In this document: positions 12,553 through 20,932 of the stretch, in pieces
Layout: the number at the start of each line of letters is the position of its first letter
Position numbering within the stretch: position 1 is the first letter of the stretch
Source: Paenibacillus sp. MBLB1832
Lineage (GTDB): Bacteria > Bacillota > Bacilli > Paenibacillales > NBRC-103111
Assembly: GCF_032271945.1 (NCBI RefSeq)
Contig: NZ_CP130319.1
Location: 3,553,001 to 3,617,000, forward strand
Reading direction: 5' to 3'
Length of the DNA stretch: 64,000 nucleotides
Notes under the pieces: model-generated
Seen by the model: only the letters and a program-made list of their open reading frames with translations
What the model was told of the DNA's origin: nothing
Databases searched by the model: none
Made by a program: the position numbers and the translations under genes

Positions 12553-13617
12553 CTATAATCTGATTTCTTGTCCCTTCGCGGCTGATTCATAAATCCCGCA
12601 AAGAATTTTCATCATCTCGAGGCCATCCTCAACAGGACTGATAGGCGTTTCACCAGTTTGACAACAGGAGACGAAGTGATTGATTTCATTTTGAAAAGCG
12701 CCATGGATGTCAATCGATTTTTTATTCACTTGCGGTGTCACATTCGTAATCGTGTCCAAAACTTCGGTAACGAAAACAATTTCTGGCTCTAGCTCAACGC
12801 CGCCTTTGTCACCATACAACTTGACAACGATTTCATCCTTCTTGGCATGCAGCGTGAAACTGACGTCCACCATGAGGGAAGCACCATTCTCGAAACGAAT
12901 CAATACATTCGCCAAGTCTTCGACCGTATTGCGTTCGGCATCATAATCGGCAGCTTTGTAAAAAGAAAGATTTTGCACATTGGAGCGATTCCCCAGCTTG
13001 TTGTACGTATGACCGCTAACCGCAACTGGTTTAGGTCTACCCATCAAATACCAGCACACATCAATGACATGGACGCCGATATCAATTAACGGACCGCCGC
13101 CTGAACGTTCAACATCTGAGAACCAACCGCCAGGGTTACCTAAACGACGCAAGCAGGACGCTTTGGCGTAATAAATCTCACCTAATTGGCCATGATCGAT
13201 GAAATGCTTCACAAGCTGGGCATTCGTATCGTATCTTCTTACAAATCCTACTTGCAAAATTTTACCCGTCTCACGAACCGCGTCTTGAATACGCTGTGCT
13301 TCCTCCACAGATTTACATAGCGGCTTCTCCACAAGCACGTGCTTACCTGCATATAACGCAGCAATACTGATCTCCGCATGGGTATTATTCCATGTACAAA
13401 TACTGACCGCATCCACCTCTGGATTAGCCAATAACTCTTTATAATCGGTATAAACGTTAGGGATCTTATATGTCTCCGCTTTCCCAGCTGCTCGTTCCTG
13501 ATTAAGGTCACACACCGCCACGATTTCAGCGTTGTCTTGTTTCGTATAAGACGCAAAATGCATGTCCGAAATGGATCCAGCACCGATAACACCAATTCTT
13601 ATTTTATTCAAACTCAT
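12553..13617 (-). CDS. Gfo/Idh/MocA-family NAD(P)-dependent oxidoreductase
   Basis: The 354-residue protein opens with the Rossmann motif RIGVIGAGSISDMH, has the family EKP signature in HVLVEKPLCKS and a C-terminal alpha/beta domain (SGGGPLIDIGVHVIDVCWYLMG, with the catalytic D and H). Enzymes of this family oxidise inositols, glucosides or sugar derivatives. It is the first gene of the operon that continues with two TIM-barrel isomerases. AGGAGG lies 11 bases upstream of the ATG. The exact substrate is not determinable; the combination is compatible with inositol-type dehydrogenase and 3-keto-glycoside pathways. Confidence 0.9.
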   Translation of the reverse strand: MSLNKIRIGVIGAGSISDMHFASYTKQDNAEIVAVCDLNQERAAGKAETYKIPNVYTDYKELLANPEVDAVSICTWNNTHAEISIAALYAGKHVLVEKPLCKSVEEAQRIQDAVRETGKILQVGFVRRYDTNAQLVKHFIDHGQLGEIYYAKASCLRRLGNPGGWFSDVERSGGGPLIDIGVHVIDVCWYLMGRPKPVAVSGHTYNKLGNRSNVQNLSFYKAADYDAERNTVEDLANVLIRFENGASLMVDVSFTLHAKKDEIVVKLYGDKGGVELEPEIVFVTEVLDTITNVTPQVNKKSIDIHGAFQNEINHFVSCCQTGETPISPVEDGLEMMKILCGIYESAAKGQEIRL

Positions 13618-13733
13618 TTTGTTTCACGCCTCCTTATTCATATCGACTACTTAAAGGTAGCACGCTTTGGGCGGAGGGTGAATACCTAGAATAGGCATCC
13701 CCATGGACTATATATTCAAAATGAGCCGCAAGC

Positions 13734-13775
13734 AAAAAAGCGGCAATCACGGAAACCATCCATGCTCCACCGCTT
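13734..13775 (-). terminator. Terminator after the quinone oxidoreductase gene
   Basis: Arms AAGCGG and CCGCTT enclose an additional paired core, and the minus strand reads six T after the stem. It lies a few bases beyond the stop of the quinone oxidoreductase gene. Confidence 0.75.
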
Positions 13776-13780
13776 CACGC

Positions 13781-14749
13781 TTAAGGAATTAACAAAATTT
13801 TACCAATACTTTGCCTGCTCTCCAGGAATTGATGCGCTCTCGCGCCGTCCTTTAAATCAAAAGTTTGAATAGCCTCCATACGCAGACTGCCATCTCGCAA
13901 AGCTGCGAACAAATCCTGTGCGCGCTCGATCCGATTGTCAAGGCTTGTGACATGATTCCAGAGGTCGCCGCCTGTTAATGTTTTGGACGTATCCATCAGC
14001 ATTCGCGGATCTACGGGAGCTGGGTCGCCGCCTGCCATGCCATAGAAGACAACCGTACCTGCGATTCGCACAGCTGCGAAGCTGTCCATCAGGGTTGAGC
14101 CGACGGAATCATAGGCTACATTTACGCCCTTGTTCCCTTGCGTCCATTGGATCGTTTGTTGAACCCAATCATCTTGATAGAGGAACACCGCATCCGCTCC
14201 TGCTTCAAGCGCAGCTTGTTTTTTGGCCTGGGATGACGTCAAACCGATGACGTTAGCCCCTTTTCTTTTGCACAATTGGATCAAAATCTGACCGACTCCG
14301 CCTGCCGCGGCATGGACTAGAACGTCATCTCCAGCTTTCACGGGATAGCTGTCATTTACTAAGTAATGCGCCGTCATGCCTTGCAGCAGAACGCTTGCCG
14401 CTTGCTCAAACGAAATGTCTGCAGGCAGAGGAATCGCCCGATCCAAGGGAAGTGCAACTAATTCCGCGTTAGCAAACGGCACATCCGCAAAGGCAACCCG
14501 ATCGCCTACCTGAATATGGGTGACATGCGCAGGCACTGACTCCACGACACCAGCCCCTTCATACCCCAAAATGTACGGCGGTTGGCCAGCCAAATGATAA
14601 TTGCCTTTACGGCGATACACGTCAGCAAAATTTAAACCGATCGCTTTCATGCGGACAAGAAGCTGTTCCTCTCCAACGACAGGATCGGGAATCTCTGCAT
14701 AGTGAAGCACGTCTGGACCACCGAATTGATTAAAAATTAAAGCTTTCAT
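13781..14749 (-). CDS. Zinc-independent quinone oxidoreductase / zinc-type alcohol dehydrogenase-like protein
   Basis: The 322-residue protein starts MKALIFNQFGGPDVLHYAEIP, contains the GroES-like N-terminal domain and the NADP motif AAGGVGQILIQLCKRKGANVIGLTSS, the classic AxxGGVG motif of the QOR subfamily, and lacks the zinc ligands of true alcohol dehydrogenases. It reduces quinones or enones with NADPH. I chose the ATG at 14749 with GGGGAGG upstream. It is a single-gene unit between two terminators. Confidence 0.88.
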   Translation of the reverse strand: MKALIFNQFGGPDVLHYAEIPDPVVGEEQLLVRMKAIGLNFADVYRRKGNYHLAGQPPYILGYEGAGVVESVPAHVTHIQVGDRVAFADVPFANAELVALPLDRAIPLPADISFEQAASVLLQGMTAHYLVNDSYPVKAGDDVLVHAAAGGVGQILIQLCKRKGANVIGLTSSQAKKQAALEAGADAVFLYQDDWVQQTIQWTQGNKGVNVAYDSVGSTLMDSFAAVRIAGTVVFYGMAGGDPAPVDPRMLMDTSKTLTGGDLWNHVTSLDNRIERAQDLFAALRDGSLRMEAIQTFDLKDGARAHQFLESRQSIGKILLIP

Positions 14750-14806
14750 ATGCAACCTCCCCGCTGAATTAACCGTTGTAATTTTAACATAATCCCCTCT
14801 TAATGC

Positions 14807-14850
14807 AAAAACAAGCTGTCTCTGGATATGCACCAGAACCAGCTTGTTTG
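14807..14850 (-). terminator. Terminator after the MFS remnant
   Basis: ACAAGCTG and CAGCTTGT arms with an inner CTGG/CCAG stem; the minus strand ends in a T run. It touches the stop codon of the transporter remnant and probably once ended its operon. Confidence 0.82.
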
Positions 14851-15230
14851 TTACATTGATTTAGGATGCCTATGCGGTGGCGGTGTGCGTAAAAGCCATG
14901 CCGCGGGGACAATCAGAATGGCAACCATAGCTAACACACCAATGGCTACGAGTCGGTTACTTAATAGCAACTGCACAATAAGGGAGAGCACGATGCCTCC
15001 CAAATTGCCGAACAGAAGAAGCAATCCTGTAACAGCTCCGACGGAATTCGGCTCCGATCTGGCTTCTGCCATAGAGAGCATCACAGGCAAATCCGCAAGC
15101 AGAAGAAAGCCGCCGCACACGGCGAGCAAGCTAATGAATATCCACTGCAGCATGCCCACCGCAAGTCCAATCAAGAGCAGCGCACTCGCCGCTAGCGATA
15201 GAAGAACCACGCCGCGTGCCCAGGCACCTG
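14851..15230 (-). pseudogene. C-terminal remnant of an MFS transporter
   Basis: About 125 residues with four hydrophobic segments (for example VVLLSLAASALLLIGLAVGML, AVTGLLLLFGNLGGIVLSLIVQLLL) look like the last helices of a major facilitator transporter, including the loop SMAEARSEPNSVGAVTGLL. The expected first two thirds of about 400 residues are absent, and the reading frame runs backwards into an unrelated sequence at about 15220-15230, in a different frame of the neighbouring alanine-racemase-like fragment. A deletion that joined two genes of an old operon explains this best. The remnant is probably not translated. Confidence 0.75.
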
Positions 15231-15821
15231 ATCGCCAACGCCGGCAATTTGTGCTTCGTAGCCCATGATGCCGGCGAGTCGCAGCCATTTGGCCATCGCA
15301 ATACGCTCAGCTAGTGGGCGTACCTGCTCCCAGCGTGTCAACGGCGATCGATACACACCAAAATGCAGCCCTGGAAAGTCGGTCGACATATCGATATCGA
15401 TACAAAGTGGCACGACAACCTGCATCTCGGCTGCAAGCCCCTCGATCTGATCCAGATGCTCCATACAATCGACCATGCACGTAATTGTTTTGCCTTCACG
15501 GAGCAGTGAAAAAACTTCCAACAACGCCTCTGCATGCCATTGCGGATAGCCCAGCAGCAAATCATCAAATCCTTGTCGCACCAAAAAGGCAGCCTCGGAC
15601 GCCGTGTAACACATAATCCCCTGATACACATCATCTGCTGCTAAAATACGACGAAGCACCTCGGGGCAGCGAACCGATTTGCTCGCCACCCGCACCTTTT
15701 TCCTGCCAGCTTCCTTCGCAATTGCCTTGATATTCGCGTCAAGCATATCCAAATCGACGAATGCAAATGGTTTCGGAACATCCTTGAATAGTTGTTTATA
15801 GTACGCATAGGTTCCTGTCAT
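15192..15821 (-). pseudogene. N-terminal fragment of an alanine-racemase-fold amino acid deaminase/aldolase
   Basis: The 209-residue frame matches the N-terminal PLP barrel of D-threonine-aldolase/D-serine-dehydratase-like enzymes: KPFAFVDLDMLDANI, the PLP lysine region VRVASKSVRCPEVLRRIL, and GIMGYEAQIAGVGDQVPG. The family runs to about 380-400 residues, but here after GDQVPGHAA the frame ends in a few foreign residues (WFFYR) and a stop, exactly where the transporter remnant begins in another frame. The C-terminal beta domain is gone, so I call it a pseudogene. It starts 30 bases after the aldehyde dehydrogenase stop and was the second gene of that operon. Confidence 0.78.
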
Positions 15822-15851
15822 GAGAATTCCCTCTTCCTAATGAGCCGTTCT

Positions 15852-17222
15852 CTAGGGCTTCGTCAACATGCGAATAATTTTCAACCCGATTTTACTAGAC
15901 GGATAGCGAAAAGGGAGATCGAACCTCGTCGTCATCTTCAGAATACTTTTCATATGCGAGAACACCTGAAAGCTCATCTCACCATGGTAGCTCCCCATTC
16001 CACTCTCACCGACACCGCCGACAGGCAAATGCGAGGAACCAAAATGCATCAACGTATCATTCACACAGCCGCCGCCGAACGGAACGCGCTCCAACAAAGT
16101 GTCCTGCACCTTTTTATCTTCCGAAAACACATAGAACGCCAATGGCTTCGGCCGGGCATTCACCATCGTGACGACGTCATCCAGGCTGTCATAGGTCAGC
16201 ACAGGAAGAATAGGTCCGAAAATCTCCTCCTGCATGACGGGCATCGCCCATGTGATCTGGTCAAGTACCGTCGGTTCGATCTGCAGCTTCTGATCATCTG
16301 ACGCCCCTCCGAAAGCGATCGTTCCATCCTGTAAAAACGCGCGCAATCGCTCGTAATGACGGCGGGAAACGATTTTGCCATAATCGGGGTCGTTCAGCGG
16401 CTTTTCCCCATAGAAAGAAACAACAGTTCGCTTAAGCTCATCCAGCAGCTTGTCTTTCACACTGCGATGCACGAGCACATAATCTGGGGCGACGCAGGTC
16501 TGACCTGCGTTGGAGAATTTGCCGAAAGCAATACGCTGCGCAGCAAGTTTCACTTGCGCATCGTGATGGACGATACACGGGCTCTTGCCGCCAAGCTCCA
16601 GTGTGACGCGAGTGAGCCGCTTTGCTGCTGCCTCCATCACTACTTTTCCAACCGCTACGCTTCCTGTAAAAAAGATCTTGTCAAACGGCTGCTCCAGCAG
16701 CATTCGACTCTCTTCCAAGCCGCCTTCCACTACGGCCACGTATTGCGGATCGAACGTTTTGCGCAGCAGATTGCTTAACTCACTTGATACGGCTGGCGCC
16801 AGTTCCGAGGGTTTCAGCACGACCGTATTGCCTGCCGCAATTGCACCAACGAGCGGATCAATCGCCAGCATAAACGGATAGTTCCATGGCGCAATGATCA
16901 GGGCCGTGCCTAGCGGTTCTGGGATAATATAGCTGCGGCTGCCAGTATGCGTTTGCGGAGATTTCACTTTCTTCGGCTTCATCCAACCCTTGAGATGCTT
17001 GATGGCGTGTGAAATTTCTTGATACACGATGCCGATCTCAAACGCGTACGCTTCCTTCTCTCCTTTATTCAGGTCCATGCGCAGCGCTTGTATAATTTCC
17101 TTTTCATGCTCAATGATCGCTTGTCGCAGCTTTTTAAGCTGTGTTAGGCGGAAATCGAGACCTCGCGTTGCGCCAGTATAATAGTACGTTTTGTGTTGTT
17201 CCATGATTTGGCTTATCGTCAT
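15852..17222 (-). CDS. Aldehyde dehydrogenase (class 3 type, YwdH-like)
   Basis: The 456-residue protein has the aldehyde dehydrogenase landmarks: PWNYPFMLAIDPLVGAIAAGNTVVLKPSE, the glutamate motif VTLELGGKSPCIV, the catalytic cysteine in FGKFSNAGQTCVAPDYVLV and EEIFGPILPVL. Its short C-terminus and the substrate-binding end PYRYPSSK-type resemble the class 3 enzymes that act on medium and long-chain aldehydes. I place the start at the ATG at 17222, with AGGAG upstream. Upstream lie a good promoter and a catabolite-responsive element (see those entries). It heads the operon whose following genes are broken. Confidence 0.93.
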   Translation of the reverse strand: MTISQIMEQHKTYYYTGATRGLDFRLTQLKKLRQAIIEHEKEIIQALRMDLNKGEKEAYAFEIGIVYQEISHAIKHLKGWMKPKKVKSPQTHTGSRSYIIPEPLGTALIIAPWNYPFMLAIDPLVGAIAAGNTVVLKPSELAPAVSSELSNLLRKTFDPQYVAVVEGGLEESRMLLEQPFDKIFFTGSVAVGKVVMEAAAKRLTRVTLELGGKSPCIVHHDAQVKLAAQRIAFGKFSNAGQTCVAPDYVLVHRSVKDKLLDELKRTVVSFYGEKPLNDPDYGKIVSRRHYERLRAFLQDGTIAFGGASDDQKLQIEPTVLDQITWAMPVMQEEIFGPILPVLTYDSLDDVVTMVNARPKPLAFYVFSEDKKVQDTLLERVPFGGGCVNDTLMHFGSSHLPVGGVGESGMGSYHGEMSFQVFSHMKSILKMTTRFDLPFRYPSSKIGLKIIRMLTKP

Positions 17223-17274
17223 TCGGAACTCCTTCTCTGGGGATGTTTGACCTCCCCGCTGGGCGGTCAATAAT

Positions 17275-17288
17275 TGAAAACGCTGTCA
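17275..17288. promoter_or_regulatory. Catabolite-responsive element (CcpA binding site)
   Basis: TGAAAACGCTGTCA matches the Bacillus cre consensus TGWAANCGNTNWCA at every position. It lies about 53-66 bases upstream of the aldehyde dehydrogenase start and just past its predicted -10 box, a position where CcpA would block transcription. The binding is inference from consensus. Confidence 0.75.
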
Positions 17289-17290
17289 TT

Positions 17291-17320
17291 ATTTTACCAC
17301 CCCAATCCCAGTAGTGACAA
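17291..17320 (-). promoter_or_regulatory. Sigma-A promoter of the aldehyde dehydrogenase gene
   Basis: On the minus strand TTGTCA (17315-17320) and TAAAAT (17291-17296) are separated by 18 bases, a good -35/-10 pair. The cre at 17275-17288 overlaps the expected transcription start. Confidence 0.6.
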
Positions 17321-17331
17321 CAAATCCTACG

Positions 17332-17365
17332 AAAAAGCCGCCATACATGTTCATGTATGACGACA
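17332..17365 (-). terminator. Terminator after the PAS-GGDEF-EAL gene
   Basis: On the minus strand GTCGTCATACATG, a two-base loop and CATGTATGGCGGC pair throughout (with two G-U pairs), followed by a T run. It closes the GGDEF-EAL transcript before the aldehyde dehydrogenase promoter. Confidence 0.82.
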
Positions 17366-17376
17366 TCATTTGCCCG

Positions 17377-19023
17377 CTATTTAAATGAAATTTCGGCCAG
17401 CGTTGGCAGTTCCATATACGGCATGGGCACGTTCAGATAGTACCCTTGAATGCCCCAGCACTGCATTTCCGACATCAAGTGAAATTGTTCCCGCGTTTCA
17501 ACACCTTCCGCGACAACCGTGAGCTGCAAAGCATTCGCCATGGCCAGAATCGCAGAGATCAATGGTAGATTGCCTTCGCTAATAAAGCTCCTGTCGATTT
17601 TGAGCTTATCGATCGGGAGTTGGGTCAGCATGCTTAAGGAGGAATATCCCGTCCCAAAATCATCCAACGCAATCGTAAACCCTGCCTCGCGCAGCTTGGC
17701 GAGATTTAGTTGTACTTCCTGAAGTGAATGCAGCGTCGTACTCTCCGTCACTTCCAACTCCATCGCGGTAGGTTGTACACCTTCCGCCCGTAAGATCGCC
17801 AACACACGCGCAACAAAGCTCTCTTCATTAAGCTGAATGCGTGAGATGTTCACCGAGATTTTAAATGAGGAGCCATACTCATTCACCAGATGGTGCCAAT
17901 CTCTGCAGGCTTGCCGAATGACCCAATAACCGATGGGCACAATGAGTCCAGTTTCTTCCGCAACAGGGATGAATTCCGACGGTTCCATTTTAAACGTTTG
18001 CCCATGCTGCCAGCGAAGAAGCGCTTCTGCACCGACGACTTCGTCTGCGCTTGGGTTATAAATCAATTGATAATGCAATTGTAATTCGTTTTTCTCAATC
18101 GCTTTGGATAGAGCTAGCTCATTCATGAAGTTTTCCACATGATCGTAGCGGGAGGTAGCTTCATAGAGATGAAAGCTTTTCCGGCCAGCACCCTTGGCCC
18201 TGTACAGCGCAATGTCAGCATGTTTCAACAACAGCTGAATGTTTTCATCTTGCTTGCGTTGGGCGACACCGATGCTCACACTCACTCTTAATGTGTGCTC
18301 ATTCACAAGAAACGGCTCTTGGAAGAGACCAATGAGCTGATCCGCAACTTCTTGAATGTTGTCATTTGCCTCGGAATCGACAACGACGAATTCATCTCCG
18401 CCTAGTCGAATCAACGCATAGCGACTTTCTCCGAAAATTTCAATTAAGCGGCAAGCCACCTCAACGAGTACCTTATCGCCAGCCTGATGACCGAATGTAT
18501 CATTAATATTTTTGAAGAAATCGAGGTCCAGCAAGTAGATCGTCGAAGGCTCCGTGACATATTCCAAGAGATATCTGCGGTTATACAAATTGCTAAGATC
18601 GTCCTGATATGCATAATTGTATAGGGTCGTTTCATGTTGTTTACGTTCCGTAATATCGCGTGTAATCGTAAAAATATGCGTAATGTTGCCATGCTCATCT
18701 CGAATCGGTGTCAGGATACTTTCTCCGCTTACCATGCCGTTCGGCATCACGAATCCATCCTCATACCGAATCGTCCGGCCTTCATGTACAACTCGCGCAT
18801 ACTTGTTATATAAATAATTCGCCATCTTGATCGAATGAACATCATAGAATGATTTCCCAACACGGTTCATCGTTATACCGCTGAATCGGGTAGCAGCAAC
18901 ATTGACGAAATAATAGGTAATTTCCGTACCATGGACTTGCATGATATAAATAGAGTCTTCAATTTCATCCAGCATGTGGTGTAGTAAATTCAAATCGAGT
19001 TGTGGTTCCGCAGGAATTGGCAT
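17377..19023 (-). CDS. PAS-GGDEF-EAL cyclic-di-GMP signalling protein
   Basis: The 548-residue protein has a PAS domain (about 10-125), a GGDEF domain with an intact active-site motif (RLGGDEFVVV) and an EAL domain with VGAEALLRWQ, LEVTEST, DDFGTGYSSL and the ligand-binding DKLKIDRSFI segment. It could both make and break down cyclic di-GMP; the PAS domain probably senses a ligand or redox state. No membrane segment. I use the ATG at 19023, preceded by AAGGAG. It is a single-gene unit. The intact motif in both domains contrasts with the degenerate GSDEF in the chemosensory-cluster protein at 40887-43076. Confidence 0.93.
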   Translation of the reverse strand: MPIPAEPQLDLNLLHHMLDEIEDSIYIMQVHGTEITYYFVNVAATRFSGITMNRVGKSFYDVHSIKMANYLYNKYARVVHEGRTIRYEDGFVMPNGMVSGESILTPIRDEHGNITHIFTITRDITERKQHETTLYNYAYQDDLSNLYNRRYLLEYVTEPSTIYLLDLDFFKNINDTFGHQAGDKVLVEVACRLIEIFGESRYALIRLGGDEFVVVDSEANDNIQEVADQLIGLFQEPFLVNEHTLRVSVSIGVAQRKQDENIQLLLKHADIALYRAKGAGRKSFHLYEATSRYDHVENFMNELALSKAIEKNELQLHYQLIYNPSADEVVGAEALLRWQHGQTFKMEPSEFIPVAEETGLIVPIGYWVIRQACRDWHHLVNEYGSSFKISVNISRIQLNEESFVARVLAILRAEGVQPTAMELEVTESTTLHSLQEVQLNLAKLREAGFTIALDDFGTGYSSLSMLTQLPIDKLKIDRSFISEGNLPLISAILAMANALQLTVVAEGVETREQFHLMSEMQCWGIQGYYLNVPMPYMELPTLAEISFK

Positions 19024-19246
19024 GGGAGGACTCCTTTGTCGATTGTGCAAAATATTTGCCCGCCATTGACTATACTAGTACATTCGACATAATCTCACAT
19101 TTCCCCTTCTTCCTCTAAGCACCCCCTTAGCTAAATGAGCGTTTTGTGCTATGCATAATCGTTTTACTCCCTTATTCCAACTGCTTCAAAGATTTACAAT
19201 AAAATCAGCAACCAATACTGGCAGAGTGCCACAGGAGGTCAATCTC

Positions 19247-20011
19247 ATGATTACCAAAGGAAACCCATTCTCTCACTCGCAATACGTTGAAGAAGGCTTT
19301 AGCGGCCCGACGCAAGGTCTGACGCTGGAAGAATCTGATCGGTACTACAACCTATTTTTCGATACCATTGAACAAAATAAATACGAGCCTGGCCCTACCA
19401 AAATGAACTTATCCGCCTGGCATCAGCGTCATCATTGGGCCTATACGTTAGCTACGCATCCAAGTATTGTCGCTGCCATGAAGCAAATCCTTGGCGACAA
19501 TTTGGTTCTGTGGGCTATGCATTTCTGGTACAAGGAACCGAATAACGATAAGTTCATCCCTTGGCACCAGGACATCAACTATTGGCCGATGGAGCCCGCA
19601 ATCAATGCAACGGCATGGGTAAGCTTGGGCTGGTCCATCCGCGAGAACGGCTGCTTGCGCGTCATCCCAGGTACGCACAAATCGATCGTGGAACATGTCT
19701 CAACGGGAACAGACGCCAGCGCCTTCGAGCAAGGGTTGCCACCTGAGTCGATTGACGAATCCAAAGCGATTGACTTGGAAATGTCACCTGGCCAAATGGC
19801 CTTTTTTAACGAAGCAACCTTTCATGGGTCTGAAAATAATACCTCAAATATTCCGCGTGTTGCGTTCTCTGTACGGTACACGACGCCTGAAGTTAAATTT
19901 CAGATTGAGCAATGGGGCGGCGATACAACCCGCATTCGGACCTATCTCGTAAGTGGGGAGGATACGTGGAAGCGCAATGAGGACATTAAAGGGATCGTGC
20001 CGCAGGCTTAA
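19247..20011 (+). CDS. Phytanoyl-CoA dioxygenase (PhyH) family 2-oxoglutarate/iron oxygenase
   Basis: The 254-residue protein has the 2-His-1-carboxylate motif: H and D in WHQDINYWPME and a distal H in NEATFHGSEN, followed by the 2-oxoglutarate arginine in RVAFSVRYTTPEV. It hydroxylates an unknown small molecule using iron and 2-oxoglutarate. I place the start at the ATG at 19247 with a strong AGGAGG. An AraC regulator follows in the same direction 86 bases later; a second PhyH gene elsewhere in the window is also next to an AraC gene. The substrate is unknown. Confidence 0.85.
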   Translation: MITKGNPFSHSQYVEEGFSGPTQGLTLEESDRYYNLFFDTIEQNKYEPGPTKMNLSAWHQRHHWAYTLATHPSIVAAMKQILGDNLVLWAMHFWYKEPNNDKFIPWHQDINYWPMEPAINATAWVSLGWSIRENGCLRVIPGTHKSIVEHVSTGTDASAFEQGLPPESIDESKAIDLEMSPGQMAFFNEATFHGSENNTSNIPRVAFSVRYTTPEVKFQIEQWGGDTTRIRTYLVSGEDTWKRNEDIKGIVPQA

Positions 20012-20096
20012 AGCAATTCGCCTCGTCTAGTCTGTATTTACATGCTAAAATAAGTGAAAAGACAAGACTTGTCGCAGTGAAAGGAGGTCGCGCATA

Positions 20097-20927
20097 GTGA
20101 ATTCATTTCAACTCTTAATTGAAGCGTTGGCCGTTCGCTTTCTTCATATCACCCACTATGAATTGGACTATCGGTGGCAGCAAAGCCAGCGCACACTGCG
20201 ACATTCCGTCTTGTGGTTCGTGCAACAAGGAAGCTTCCAGCTGGAGATCAATCAAGTATCCTTTCGCTGTAAAGAAGGGCACATTCTGATTTTGCCTGGA
20301 GATTGCGTCATTTCGTCTCACGCGATCTCTGATCAGATTAAGCTGGTCAGCATCAACTTTGATGCCCATATATCTTTCGTTAGCCATCAAAGTTGGGCAC
20401 AACTGCTAAATGTCCCGCTTCTCTTAGAAGGGGACTCGATTCCGATTCAATCGATTCTGACGGAGATGCTTGGGCATGCACGTGATACGGCGCCGTTCGT
20501 CTATCTGCTGCAGCAATCATGCTTGCTTCGGATTCTATATGAACTGCTGCGCAAGGGAATTACCGATGACACTAGCGGGGCATATTCCCAGCTCGATAAA
20601 AGGATTCATATGATCATCCATTACCTCCATGCGCATCCGAATCGGATGCCAGAAATGAAGGAGCTTGCTGAGCTCGTACAGCTCAGTGAATCCCATGTTC
20701 GCAAATTATTTATAAAGCAAACAGGGCAAGCTCCTCTTCATTTTGTCCATCATATCAAGATTGAACAAGCCAAGAAGCAGCTCGCCTCCACCGTGAAAGC
20801 CATCTCTCAAATCTCATACGAGCTTGGCATCGACAATGCGAATTATTTCTCGCGCTTGTTTAAAGCGAAGACAGGCCTGACTCCGCTGCAATATCGGCAG
20901 CAATATGGCTTGTGGTTAAATGAGTGA
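20097..20927 (+). CDS. AraC-family regulator
   Basis: The 276-residue protein has a cupin-like sensing part (SFRCKEGHILILPGDCVISS) and two helix-turn-helix motifs (MKELAELVQLSESHVRKLFIKQTGQAPLHFVHHIKIEQAKKQL and ISQISYELGIDNANYFSRLFKAKTGLTPLQY). It starts with GTG, chosen because AAAGGAGG lies 8 bases upstream. It follows the PhyH dioxygenase gene in the same direction and may control it or the convergent lyase/esterase operon, whose end lies only 5 bases away. Confidence 0.9.
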   Translation: MNSFQLLIEALAVRFLHITHYELDYRWQQSQRTLRHSVLWFVQQGSFQLEINQVSFRCKEGHILILPGDCVISSHAISDQIKLVSINFDAHISFVSHQSWAQLLNVPLLLEGDSIPIQSILTEMLGHARDTAPFVYLLQQSCLLRILYELLRKGITDDTSGAYSQLDKRIHMIIHYLHAHPNRMPEMKELAELVQLSESHVRKLFIKQTGQAPLHFVHHIKIEQAKKQLASTVKAISQISYELGIDNANYFSRLFKAKTGLTPLQYRQQYGLWLNE

Positions 20928-20932
20928 ATCTT

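Noticed and set aside
14828-15268. Plus-strand open frame opposite the MFS remnant
   Set aside because: A low-complexity shadow of the transporter fragment with biased serine/threonine content.
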